From Chloroflexota bacterium (lineage in GTDB: Bacteria; Chloroflexota; Ktedonobacteria; Ktedonobacterales; JADMIN01), in contig JAJPKE010000029.1 of assembly GCA_021323855.1 (NCBI GenBank), positions 44,441 through 108,440 on the forward strand: DNA of 64,000 nucleotides, written 5' to 3'. The notes below the pieces were generated by a model. It was given only the letters and a program-made list of their open reading frames with translations. It did no database searches and was not told the DNA's origin. Both the position numbers and the translations under genes were made by a program. Of this stretch, positions 32,238-41,182 are shown piece after piece. Each line of letters starts with the position of its first letter. Position 1 is the stretch's first letter.

Positions 32238-33995
32238 ATGGCAGTTGCCCCGATCACCGAAACGCCCAAGCATGGCCACCTGCGCAGGTATCGCCAAATC
32301 GTTGACATCTTAGCCCGTCACGGCCTCGGCTTTCTCATCGGTGCGCACGGCCCCGGCACCTTTCTCGCCACGCACATTCACCACAAGCGAGACCGTGCGC
32401 TTCAGCCGCACATTGCACGCGCCAACTCCTCGGAACTATCAGAAAAGGATCCTCTGGCGTCCGCTTCTTTTAGCACTCGCCCTGTACACTTTCGCCTGGC
32501 CATCGAGGAGTTAGGCCCAACATTCATCAAGCTTGGGCAGATTCTTTCGACACGAGGAGATCTTCTCCCTGCCGCGTACCTTGAGGAGCTGGCGAAACTT
32601 CAAGATGGCGCACCTCCCGTGCCAGCAGACGCTGTGCGCCAAATCGTTCTGGAAGAGTTAGGTTGCCCGCTCGATGAGGTCTTTGCCACGTTCGATCTTC
32701 ATCCGTTGGCCTCTGCTTCCATTGGGCAAGCGCATGCCGCCACGTTGAGGGATGGAACGGAGGTCGTGGTCAAACTACGGCGTCCTGGTGTCGTTGAGCA
32801 GGTGGAGGAGGATCTCCATATTTTGCTGGACCTGGCGCAAAGCGCCGAGCGTCATTGGAGTGGCGCTCGCTACTACGATCTCCTGGCTATTGCTCAAGAG
32901 TTTGCCCAGACATTGCGGGCCGAACTCGATTACGTTCAGGAAGCGCATAATGTCGAGCGCTTTGCTGCCAATTTCGCAGCGGATTTGTCCGTCCATATCC
33001 CGTGTGTCTATTGGGAGACCACCACCTCACGGATGCTGACCCTGGAACGTATCCGTGGCATCAAAATTAGTGATATACACACAATCAAGAAAGCAGGTCT
33101 GGATCGCGCTACGCTTGCCGGGCATGCCACCCGTATTCTCCTGACGATGATTCTCGATTTTGGCCTTTTCCACGCCGATCCCCATCCAGGAAATATTTTT
33201 GTCGAACCAGATGGACGCATCGCCTTGATTGATTTTGGGATGGTCGGGGTGGTGGACAAGGCAACACAAGAATTCCTCGTGCGTCTCCTCCTTGCTATCT
33301 CACGGCGAGACGCGGGCCAATTGGCGGATGTGGTGCTTGATATGAGTAGATCGCGCCTGCATGTAGACCGCAATGCGCTCCGCCGCGATATGCAGCGCAT
33401 GCTTGCGCGTTATTGTGATCTGCCGCTAGGCGACGTAAAACTGAGCGTTATGTTGGGGGAACTGCTCACTATTCTGCGCTGGAATCACCTGCGATTGCCG
33501 CCTGATCTTGCGATGCTTGTGAAGACGCTGGGAATGAGCGAAGGGCTTGGCGTGCAACTTGATCCGAACTTTAACTTGATGGATGTCTATATCCCCTACG
33601 CCGAGGAACTGATGCGCCGTCGCTTTTCCTTCAGACAGTGGACAGGACAACTCATGCTGGCGGGAATTGATGCGATGGAGATGACCTTGGCGCTTCCGCG
33701 ACAGTTGCACCATGTGCTGGGAGACATCGAGCGTGGGGGATTTGAAGTCAACGTGCAACCGCAGAGCTTTGAGTCGTATTTACAGCGAATGGAGCAATTG
33801 ACCAATCGCCTGATCCTGGGCATTCTCTCCGCCGCTTTCACCGTCGGACTGGCATTGCTGGTAGCAGCGTACCATCCGTCCGGCTGGGATCGGTTCGCCG
33901 AATTCCTCTTACTGCTGGTGCTGGCATTCTCCGGTGGCTTCGGCACCTATGTGTTGTTCCTCATCCTCAGTTCCAAGCGCCGGCCCTCACAATGA
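32238..33995 (+). CDS. ABC1/UbiB/AarF-family atypical kinase
   Basis: ELGPTFIKLGQILSTRGDLLPAAYLEELAKLQDGAPPVP; LASASIGQAHAATLRDGTEVVVKLRRPGV; GLFHADPHPGNIFVEPDGRIALIDFGMVG. Confidence 0.95.
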   Translation: MAVAPITETPKHGHLRRYRQIVDILARHGLGFLIGAHGPGTFLATHIHHKRDRALQPHIARANSSELSEKDPLASASFSTRPVHFRLAIEELGPTFIKLGQILSTRGDLLPAAYLEELAKLQDGAPPVPADAVRQIVLEELGCPLDEVFATFDLHPLASASIGQAHAATLRDGTEVVVKLRRPGVVEQVEEDLHILLDLAQSAERHWSGARYYDLLAIAQEFAQTLRAELDYVQEAHNVERFAANFAADLSVHIPCVYWETTTSRMLTLERIRGIKISDIHTIKKAGLDRATLAGHATRILLTMILDFGLFHADPHPGNIFVEPDGRIALIDFGMVGVVDKATQEFLVRLLLAISRRDAGQLADVVLDMSRSRLHVDRNALRRDMQRMLARYCDLPLGDVKLSVMLGELLTILRWNHLRLPPDLAMLVKTLGMSEGLGVQLDPNFNLMDVYIPYAEELMRRRFSFRQWTGQLMLAGIDAMEMTLALPRQLHHVLGDIERGGFEVNVQPQSFESYLQRMEQLTNRLILGILSAAFTVGLALLVAAYHPSGWDRFAEFLLLLVLAFSGGFGTYVLFLILSSKRRPSQ

Positions 33996-34042
33996 CCATT
34001 GCGTGGATGGAGAAGATGCCCGTCAACATCCACAAGAGATGT

Positions 34043-34107
34043 TGTGAAGCACTTGTGACACCCTTGGCTGCTCTTGTGACAGGCATGTGATAGACCTATG
34101 CGAACTT
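34043..34107 (+). promoter_or_regulatory. TGTGA-tetrad promoter, site M (second Hsp20)
   Basis: TGTGA 34043, 34054, 34075, 34086; hexamer GAACTT 34102 (alternative TATGCG 34097). Confidence 0.7.
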
Positions 34108-34183
34108 GTTCCGTGGTGAGTACGAGCGCGACAGTAGAAGCGCTGGCACTCAAGAGAGCGTGTTTTGAAAAAGGAGAATCACT

Positions 34184-34747
34184 ATGATGCTCACCCCTTT
34201 TGAACCGTTTGGCGGCATCGCGCCAGAGCCATTTGCTGGGCTGATGTCACTTCGTGAGGCCATGAATCGGTTGCTCGAAGAGAGCTTTATCGGCCCAACA
34301 GCGCTCGAACCGTTCCGCAGGCTTATGCCGGTTGACTTGCGGGAAACGGAAACGCAGTATGTGATCGAAGCCTCATTGCCCGGCGTCAAGGTGAAAGAGA
34401 TACGGGTTACGGCGACAACAGATACAGTGACCATTCGCGCAGCGCGCACCGGAGAAACAGGTCCAGACAAAGAGAAAGAGAAAGGGAAAGAAAAAGAGGC
34501 TGCACAGGGCAAGGAAAATCGGCAGCATGGGCAGCAAGAGCGATATGTGCGACGCGAGCGTTATCAGGGCGAAATGAGCCGCACAATTGGCTTACCCGGC
34601 CCAATCAACCCTGACCAGGTGACGGCCACCTATGAGCATGGCGTACTGACATTGACTCTGCCAAAATCTGCGAAAAGCGTGCTGGCAGAGATTCCTATCG
34701 AGATCAGAGGCGCCAAAGAGGCACAAAAAGCAGTGCCAACCTCTTGA
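34184..34747 (+). CDS. Hsp20 / alpha-crystallin protein with a Lys/Glu-rich insertion
   Basis: MPVDLRETETQYVIEASLPGVKVKEIRVTATTDTVTIRA; GPINPDQVTATYEHGVLTLTLPK; insertion DKEKEKGKEKEAAQGKENRQHGQQ. Confidence 0.93.
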   Translation: MMLTPFEPFGGIAPEPFAGLMSLREAMNRLLEESFIGPTALEPFRRLMPVDLRETETQYVIEASLPGVKVKEIRVTATTDTVTIRAARTGETGPDKEKEKGKEKEAAQGKENRQHGQQERYVRRERYQGEMSRTIGLPGPINPDQVTATYEHGVLTLTLPKSAKSVLAEIPIEIRGAKEAQKAVPTS

Positions 34748-34857
34748 AATATACAGAAACTGAAGGCTCCTGGTTGGATTATGCGTGACCAACCAGGAGC
34801 GCATGGAAGCGAAAAACGGCAACGATAGGGGTACTGGTCAACCCAGTATGCTAGCGC

Positions 34858-35892
34858 CTAATCTACGCAAACCGTTGGCTGAATCACTAAGGTAGGCACC
34901 TCCAGCTCTTCCAGGATGGCTGCTGCTACGCTGCCAACGAGGGGATCGCGCGGCGGCAGATAGCCAGCGTCGCTATCTGTTTGCTTCCGGTGTCCACTAT
35001 AGCCGTGGCTTGCCATAACAACCAAGCCAGCGCCATGCTCACGCCAGAGATGCTCGATCACATTGATTGGCACCCCCACCTCGGCTGCGGTGATAGCCGT
35101 TACCCCGCGCGCTTCCAGGCCGGCGCGCACGTGCGTGAGATAGTCTCGCGCCTCGTGTTGGCTCTTCGATTGGCCATTCACGTGCGGTGGCAGCGCTTGT
35201 GCCAGCACGAGATATGCGCCGAATGCCTTTGCTAATGCCTCAGCAGTGGCCAATGCCTGCTCCGCAAACGCCGACCCGTCGAGTGGCACGACAATTGGCA
35301 GATCCGGGCCAGCCAACCAGGGAATAGCCACCTTCGAGCCGGTCGCTGTCGCTTCGCCGGTCTCCAGGTGCGCGGATACAGTGGGTGATAGCGACGATGG
35401 GAGCAGGTGACAACTGAGGATTGGTACCCGTGACCGCGCCAGGACATCAAGCGTCACGCTGGCATGCTGCCGGCTGGTGGGTGGCAAGGAAGTCAGAGTC
35501 CAGGCAAGACGTGTAGCCATGACGATGAGGTCGGCATGGTTCAACTCCGCAGTTCCCGCAATACTGGCTCCGGGCGCGGCGATGTACAGCGCGAAATCGG
35601 CGGCATACCCGGCCCTGCGCAACTGGTCAACCTGGTCATGCAGGTAGGCATCAGCTTCATCGTATTGCTCAACGTGTTCTTCACTCTCGTTGCTCTCGTT
35701 GCTCTTGTTGCTCTTTTCCGCACCTGTCGCGCCTGTCGCCGAACGGGGTGATATGGGTGGCAGGCCGAACGGCTCGACAGCACGCATGAGCAAGAGCCGC
35801 GAACCAAATCGCTCTGCCAGCTCACAGGCTGGACGCAGGGCGGCTTCGGCAAAGGCGCTGCCGTCAAGTGGAATGACAATTCGCTCAAACAT
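34858..35892 (-). CDS. Universal stress protein, tandem UspA domains
   Basis: MFERIVIPLDGSAFAEAALRPACELAERFGSRLLLMRAVEP; LPIVVPLDGSAFAEQALATAEALAKAFG; GLVVMASHGYSGH. Confidence 0.93.
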   Translation of the reverse strand: MFERIVIPLDGSAFAEAALRPACELAERFGSRLLLMRAVEPFGLPPISPRSATGATGAEKSNKSNESNESEEHVEQYDEADAYLHDQVDQLRRAGYAADFALYIAAPGASIAGTAELNHADLIVMATRLAWTLTSLPPTSRQHASVTLDVLARSRVPILSCHLLPSSLSPTVSAHLETGEATATGSKVAIPWLAGPDLPIVVPLDGSAFAEQALATAEALAKAFGAYLVLAQALPPHVNGQSKSQHEARDYLTHVRAGLEARGVTAITAAEVGVPINVIEHLWREHGAGLVVMASHGYSGHRKQTDSDAGYLPPRDPLVGSVAAAILEELEVPTLVIQPTVCVD

Positions 35893-35971
35893 GGGGACGC
35901 TCCTTTCACGAGAGATCGGCAAGGCTGGCAAGGAGAAAACCTGGCGCTGCGCTGTGCCATCCCCATTCCAA

Positions 35972-36037
35972 CATTTACAATGTTGCGCTCACAGCCTCAT
36001 CACAAATGGCGCAGATGTTCCTCACAAAACGCGCACA
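35972..36037 (-). promoter_or_regulatory. TGTGA-tetrad promoter, site N (minus-strand UspA)
   Basis: Plus-strand GCACA 36033, TCACA 36022, 36000, 35989; minus hexamer TAAATG/GTAAAT near 35972-35978. Confidence 0.65.
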
Positions 36038-36118
36038 TTCGCTCCTATGCTGGGCGTTCCTTTCAACAGGATGGGCAGGGAGATAATGCAATAGCCGGGC
36101 GAGGCGAAGGTGTTTGGC

Positions 36119-36145
36119 GCCGTGATAGCCGTGATAGCCGTGATA
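36119..36145. repeat. 9-bp tandem repeat GCCGTGATA x3
   Basis: Exact GCCGTGATA GCCGTGATA GCCGTGATA. Confidence 0.9.
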
Positions 36146-36210
36146 AAAGTTGCAGCACCGCGTATCTTCATGCGCTATGCTATGGCAATACATCCTGTGT
36201 ATTGTGGAGT

Positions 36211-37713
36211 ATGACAATGGTCTCTCAGTTGGTCGCCTTTTTCCGCCAGGGGAGCCAGCCTGCTGCCGGGCACCGCCAGGAAGCGTTTGCGCGGGTGGCG
36301 CCGTTGCCGGGCGCTGCGTTGACGCTGGGGGCTGGCGGCGGCTTTGTCTTCGCGACGATCCTCACCATCACCCGCCTGCTGAATCTACCGGAAGGATTAT
36401 GGTGGAGCGTGCTGGCGCAGACGCATGGGCATCTGCAACTCTACGGCTGGGCGGGCCTCTTCGTGCTGGGCGTCGCGCTACACTTTCTGCCCCGTCTGCG
36501 TGGCGCGCCGCTGGCGTTTCCGCAGCTTTTGCCCTGGTTCCTGGCCGCCCAGGTCAGTTCCCTGCTGCTGCGCGCGCTGTGCCAGCCGCTTGCAGCCATC
36601 AGCAGCGCCGGTATCTGGCCTGCCGGTCTCGTTATCAGCGGCCTCCTGGAAGTGTGGGGGCTGGGTGGCATCCTGCTGATGATCGGCTGGACATTTTCTC
36701 ATGGCCCGGCGCTGGCGAGCCGTCCAGCGTTCACGCAGGTGTTGCCGCTCTTCGTCACCGCGTTTGCTGCGCTGGCGCTGGCTGCGCTGGTCAATCTCGT
36801 CAACATGTTCCAGGTGGCGTCCAGCAGTGCGCTGATTCCGGCGACCGGCGATACACTCGATGTCACGCTTGGGTTGCTCGGCTTTCTCGTGCCGATGGCG
36901 CTGGCGATGTCGGCGCGCGCGCTCCCCATGTACGCCGGACTCGAAGCCTTTCCCCGGCGCCTGTTCCGCCTGATCGCTGCTGGTTATATCATTGGCTTGC
37001 TGTTCGCTCTTATCGCTCCGCTGGCGGCGGCGAGCCAGCTCACCGTTGCACTGGCGTACCGGTTGGCAGGGGCGGGAACGGCGCTGGTGGGGTTGATGAT
37101 CGGTGCGTTTGTTCTGGTCTTTATCCAGATGATGCGTAAACGCAGCCACCTACCGGCGCGCGTGGTGGCGCTCGCGCCGGAGCCAGAGGCGCTTGCCGGC
37201 CAGTACCGGCGTCAGGTGAAACGCGAACGTGGCGCCTATGGGCCATTTGTCGCGCTGGTGGCCAGTGCCTATCTTTGGGCGCTCATTGGCGGGCTGCTGC
37301 TCGTGTTGAATGGGCTGGCGCAGGTGTTCGATCTGGCAATCCCTGTCTCGCCGGACGCGGCGCGCCACAGTCTCGCGCTGGGATTCATCGCGCTGCTGAT
37401 CGCTGGCATCGCGCCGCGCATGCTGCCGGGCTTCTCTGGTGGGCATATCCGCTCGCCGGGCTACGTCACAGCCACGCTCTGGCTCGGCAATACCGCTGCC
37501 GTCTTGCGAGTTGGCTCATTGCTCGTTGCGCCGCTCCTGGCACAGTTTGGCCAGCAGGGCAGTCTCCTTGATAACGTGCTGTTCGGTCTCTCCGGCCCTG
37601 CCGGTCTGGCGTTCGCCATCTGCCTTGCAGTCAACCTCTGGCCGGCAATCTTCGTTGGACAGCGTGGACAACTCACGCCAGCAGACGCAAACGATCACGA
37701 TTCAACACCGTGA
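36211..37713 (+). CDS. Polytopic membrane protein, NnrS-like / heme-copper oxidase subunit I-like
   Basis: Many TM segments; LAQTHGHLQLYGWAGLFVLGVALHFLPRLRG; later RHSLALGFIALLIAGIAPRMLPGFSGG. Confidence 0.55.
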   Translation: MTMVSQLVAFFRQGSQPAAGHRQEAFARVAPLPGAALTLGAGGGFVFATILTITRLLNLPEGLWWSVLAQTHGHLQLYGWAGLFVLGVALHFLPRLRGAPLAFPQLLPWFLAAQVSSLLLRALCQPLAAISSAGIWPAGLVISGLLEVWGLGGILLMIGWTFSHGPALASRPAFTQVLPLFVTAFAALALAALVNLVNMFQVASSSALIPATGDTLDVTLGLLGFLVPMALAMSARALPMYAGLEAFPRRLFRLIAAGYIIGLLFALIAPLAAASQLTVALAYRLAGAGTALVGLMIGAFVLVFIQMMRKRSHLPARVVALAPEPEALAGQYRRQVKRERGAYGPFVALVASAYLWALIGGLLLVLNGLAQVFDLAIPVSPDAARHSLALGFIALLIAGIAPRMLPGFSGGHIRSPGYVTATLWLGNTAAVLRVGSLLVAPLLAQFGQQGSLLDNVLFGLSGPAGLAFAICLAVNLWPAIFVGQRGQLTPADANDHDSTP

Positions 37714-38338
37714 TGCGCCCGCGTTGTATCTGAATTGCGCCCATCGCTTCCAGCTCTTTAAGCGCGCGCCCGACCACCTCACGCGCTGTGCCGGCCATCG
37801 CCGCCATCTCCTGCTGGGTCAGGCGATGCGCTGGCTGCGCTGCTGCCTTTTGCTCTTCCTGTTCGAGCAGCATCTTTGCCACACGCGCCGTCACATGGCG
37901 GAACGAGAGGTCTTCGACCAGCGATACCAGATGTCGCAGCGCGGCTGCCAGCGTCTTCACGGTCGCTGCCGCAACGGCTGGCCGCTCGACGATCAGGCGA
38001 CGGAAAGCTGCCTCGCCGATTCCATAGACAACACTCGCCTCCATCGCCGCCGCGCTAGCGGGATTGGCGCCGCCATCCAGTGCCGGCACATCATTGAAGG
38101 TATGGCCGGCATCAATCAGGCGCAACACCTGCTCTTTGCCTTCCGGCGAGGTCTTGAAGATTTTGATTAGGCCCTCGCGCACGAAATAGAGCGAGCCGCC
38201 GCGTTCTCCTTCCAGCAGAATGATATCGCCACGCTCATAGCGCCGCTCAACCGTGACCCGCGCCACCTGACGTAGATCATCTTCGGCAAGTTCGGTAAAA
38301 AACGGAATCTGGCGCACGACCTCAAGCTCGATAGCCAT
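37673..38338 (-). CDS. Crp/Fnr-family transcriptional regulator
   Basis: EVVRQIPFFTELAEDDLRQVARVTVERRYERGDIILLEGERGGSLYFVREGLIKIFKTSPEGKEQVLRLIDAGHTF; HRLTQQEMAAMAGTAREVVGRALKELEAMGAIQIQRGRITVLNRDRLR. Confidence 0.95.
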   Translation of the reverse strand: MAIELEVVRQIPFFTELAEDDLRQVARVTVERRYERGDIILLEGERGGSLYFVREGLIKIFKTSPEGKEQVLRLIDAGHTFNDVPALDGGANPASAAAMEASVVYGIGEAAFRRLIVERPAVAAATVKTLAAALRHLVSLVEDLSFRHVTARVAKMLLEQEEQKAAAQPAHRLTQQEMAAMAGTAREVVGRALKELEAMGAIQIQRGRITVLNRDRLRLLA

Positions 38339-38383
38339 CGCCTTCCCTTTCGATATACCGGCGCGCACGACGCCGCAGCGCCT

Positions 38384-38399
38384 TGTGACTTAAATCGCA
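38384..38399. promoter_or_regulatory. Candidate Crp-type inverted site TGTGA-N6-TCGCA
   Basis: TGTGActtaaaTCGCA upstream of the Crp/Fnr start (38338), between divergent crp and cupin genes. Confidence 0.4.
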
Positions 38400-38474
38400 G
38401 CCACATTTCCACAAGCAGGATACAGTACAACAGGTACAACAGCATAGTACAGACGATGTCTGGAAGGAGCAAGC

Positions 38475-38969
38475 ATGACGACTGAAGCAGATACACCATC
38501 CAGCCAGCAGCAACCACCAACGGTGGCTGATCGAGCAGAGCATATCACAGTCGCCGGTGATCTCGTGAAGTTCGATTTACGCCAGTTTGCGCAGATCAAG
38601 CCAGACGGTCCGAATGTGACCGTGCTTTCTGATACCGGCGCAGCGCGAACCGTCCTCTTCGCCTTTGCCGCTGGCCAACAACTCAAAGAACATCGCACCA
38701 GCAGCCAGATTCAGGTGTTGGTCTTGCGCGGGCGCATCACCTTCACCGCGAACGATGGTGCGGTGAAGGCGAAGGCGGGAACACTTCTCCAGCTGGAAGC
38801 GCAGACACCGCACGCCATCACTGCGGAAACCGCCGCCACTGTGCTGGTCATTATGACGCCCAGCCCGGTCTACCACTCGCTAAACCAGACGTTATTCCGC
38901 CAGCAGGTCCCGCTCGTCTCGCGTGTTCCACGCGCTGAAACCGGCGAGGCGGAGAACGCCGACCAATAA
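38475..38969 (+). CDS. Cupin-domain protein
   Basis: GAARTVLFAFAAGQQLKEHRTSSQIQVLVLRGRITFTANDGAVKAKAGTLLQLEAQTPHAITAETAATVLVIM. Confidence 0.88.
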   Translation: MTTEADTPSSQQQPPTVADRAEHITVAGDLVKFDLRQFAQIKPDGPNVTVLSDTGAARTVLFAFAAGQQLKEHRTSSQIQVLVLRGRITFTANDGAVKAKAGTLLQLEAQTPHAITAETAATVLVIMTPSPVYHSLNQTLFRQQVPLVSRVPRAETGEAENADQ

Positions 38970-39002
38970 CAGCGGTCAATAACAGGGCGAACGCAACAAA
39001 AA

Positions 39003-39036
39003 AACAGGAGACCATTCACACGAATGGTCTCCTGTT
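39003..39036 (-). terminator. Intrinsic terminator of tRNA-Arg
   Basis: 15-bp perfect stem AACAGGAGACCATTC-acac-GAATGGTCTCCTGTT followed on the minus strand by TTTTTTT. Confidence 0.85.
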
Positions 39037-39111
39037 GGCGTGCCCGAGAGGACTCGAACCTCCGATCTCTGGCTCCGCAGGCCAGCGCTCTATCCACTGA
39101 GCTACGGGCAC
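39036..39111 (-). tRNA. tRNA-Arg (anticodon GCG), CCA encoded
   Basis: GTGCCCG TA GCTC AGTGGATA GAGC G CTGGC CTGCGGA GCCAG AGATC GGAGG TTCGAGT CCTCT CGGGCAC G CCA; all stems pair and anticodon positions 34-36 are GCG. Confidence 0.93.
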
Positions 39112-39442
39112 ATGTGTGTTGTAGTGCCATCCGGCGCGCAACACGACATGTATTGTATCGTTTGAGGTGGCGCTTGTCAAGCGGCGATGACGACCGATCC
39201 CCAACGAAGGATGTCTATCTTTGCATAAGCAAAGCAGTGAGAATGAACAGCAGGTGAAACCAACGAGTGCTCTTTGTCCGTCATGATGAGATAGAGGTAT
39301 GAGACATATGAGATGTATGAGATATAAAGTGGGCATATAATCTGCAACAGGTGGCAACGAACGACCTTATCAGGTTTATCAGGACATACCACGCATCGGC
39401 GGGCACGCACCCACACGACCGCCAGAAGACGAGAGGACCGCG

Positions 39443-40735
39443 ATGAACAATCCATTCGAGACGCCACCAACAACCACCAGTAACGGTGGCGTTGACCTGG
39501 AATCCCGGCAGCGTTGGGCGCACCGGCGCGACATCGCCATCGCAACCCTCGGCGGGCTGGCGATTCTGGCGTTGGTCGTGTGGGTGGGAGCACAGGTGAT
39601 ACATGCCCTGCTCATTCTCCTGCTGGCGGCGCTGATTGCCTATGCGCTGACGCCTGCGGTGAAGTTTCTGGCGCGCTTCATTCCGCGCGGGCTGGCGGTG
39701 CTGGTCGTATATCTGGCATTCGTCTGTGTCATCGGCGCCATCGGCTATCTGATCGTCAGCACCACGGCGCAGCAGATCGTGGCGTTTTCCGGTCAGGTTG
39801 TCATCTGGCTCACCCCTGGCTCCAACGGCCAACCAGCGCCAGTGATTATGAAGCTGGAACAACTTGGCGTCACCCAGAGCCAGATTCAGTCGGTCGGCGA
39901 TCAACTACTCTCGCAATCCAAAGATCTTGCCAATAGCGCCGTGCCGGTGCTGGAAGGGATTTTCGGCCTCGTCGTTGATGCCATTCTGGTGACGGTGTTG
40001 AGCATTTATCTGCTGATGGATGGTCCACGAGTGGTTGCCTGGCTACGCACGAGCGCACCACTGCGGCAGCGGCGGCGCGTATCATTCATGATGCTCACCA
40101 TCGAGCGTGTGGTTGGCGGCTACATTCGCGGCCAATTGATCCTTTCCACGCTCATCGGGACACTGGTTGGCGTCGGCATGGCCATTTTCCAGGTGCCATA
40201 TGCCGTGCTGCTGGGCGTACTGGCTTTCATTCTCGAGTTCATTCCCGTTATCGGCGTCTTCATCTCCGGGGCGCTCTGCATATTGCTGGCGCTGACAACG
40301 CATGGATTGATTCTCGCACTGATTGTGCTGGGCTATTTCGTCTTCGTCCATATCATCGAGGGCGATATCGTCGGTCCTCGGGTGCTGGGTCGCGCGGTAG
40401 GCGTCCATCCTGCTGTTTCGATTTTCGCGTTGATTGCGGGTGGCGAACTCTTTGGCATCTGGGGCGCGCTCTTCGCATCGCCGCTGGCGGGACTCATTCA
40501 GGCGGTGCTGGCGGAGGTCTGGCGTGAATGGCGCGAGGCGCACAGCGAAATGTATAGCAAAGATGCCATTATTGCGACGGTGCCCGTAACGACGGCGGAG
40601 GCGGCGACCATCATACGAAAGGCAACGGCTCCGGAGCTGCCAGAGGACGAGGAGGACGAAGAGAGCGCGAGCGGCATGAGCGACAAGAAAGACAAGCAAG
40701 ACAGGGAACGCAGTACGACGAGCAAGAGCGATTGA
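39443..40735 (+). CDS. AI-2E family transporter (PerM-like permease)
   Basis: LIAYALTPAVKFLARFIPRGLAVLVVYLAFV; VVGGYIRGQLILSTLIGTLVGVGMAIFQVPYAVLLGVLAFILEFIPVIG; HIIEGDIVGPRVLGRAVGVHPAVSIFALIAGGELFGIWGALFASPLAGLI. Confidence 0.93.
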   Translation: MNNPFETPPTTTSNGGVDLESRQRWAHRRDIAIATLGGLAILALVVWVGAQVIHALLILLLAALIAYALTPAVKFLARFIPRGLAVLVVYLAFVCVIGAIGYLIVSTTAQQIVAFSGQVVIWLTPGSNGQPAPVIMKLEQLGVTQSQIQSVGDQLLSQSKDLANSAVPVLEGIFGLVVDAILVTVLSIYLLMDGPRVVAWLRTSAPLRQRRRVSFMMLTIERVVGGYIRGQLILSTLIGTLVGVGMAIFQVPYAVLLGVLAFILEFIPVIGVFISGALCILLALTTHGLILALIVLGYFVFVHIIEGDIVGPRVLGRAVGVHPAVSIFALIAGGELFGIWGALFASPLAGLIQAVLAEVWREWREAHSEMYSKDAIIATVPVTTAEAATIIRKATAPELPEDEEDEESASGMSDKKDKQDRERSTTSKSD

Positions 40736-40772
40736 TGCTCGGGCTACACCGCCCACCCGAATTGCGAGACCT

Positions 40773-41024
40773 TCACCAGCCGGGCCAGCAATCATTGCAA
40801 TACCAATACGGCTCAGCCTGCCGCAGTCCGCGCGTGGGCAAGTCGCGCTCTACGGCACGAACGTGGGAGTTGCAGAACGGGCGCTGGCAGCGCACGCAAC
40901 GCTGTAGCGCCAGCTTTGCGCACTCATCGGCGGCGCAGCCATACACTTCTTTTTGCAGACCACCGCCTGCTATGGAGCGAGACTGTTGTCTATCGCGGGC
41001 GGGTGGAAGAGGTAAGAAACGCAT
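40773..41024 (-). CDS. Small zinc-ribbon/B-box-like protein (83 aa)
   Basis: Internal start of ORF 40773..41654: YGCAADECAKLALQRCVRCQRPFCNSHVRAVERDLPTRGLRQAEPYWYCNDCWPGW. Confidence 0.55.
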   Translation of the reverse strand: MRFLPLPPARDRQQSRSIAGGGLQKEVYGCAADECAKLALQRCVRCQRPFCNSHVRAVERDLPTRGLRQAEPYWYCNDCWPGW

Positions 41025-41182
41025 GCCGGCTCCCCTCTTAGCGCTGCTCGGCTCATGCCAATAGTTGGATATCACGCCACGATACAGAACGATGCATTGC
41101 ACTAGACATAGTATCATGCCGGGCCAGCGCCACCAGTCATGGATAGTACCTGCATCACAGAGAAAAGTATGCCCGTCAACGC

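Noticed and set aside
36150-37139. 329-aa plus ORF
   Set aside because: Alternative frame of the NnrS-like membrane protein; Arg/Ala/Gly-rich shadow.
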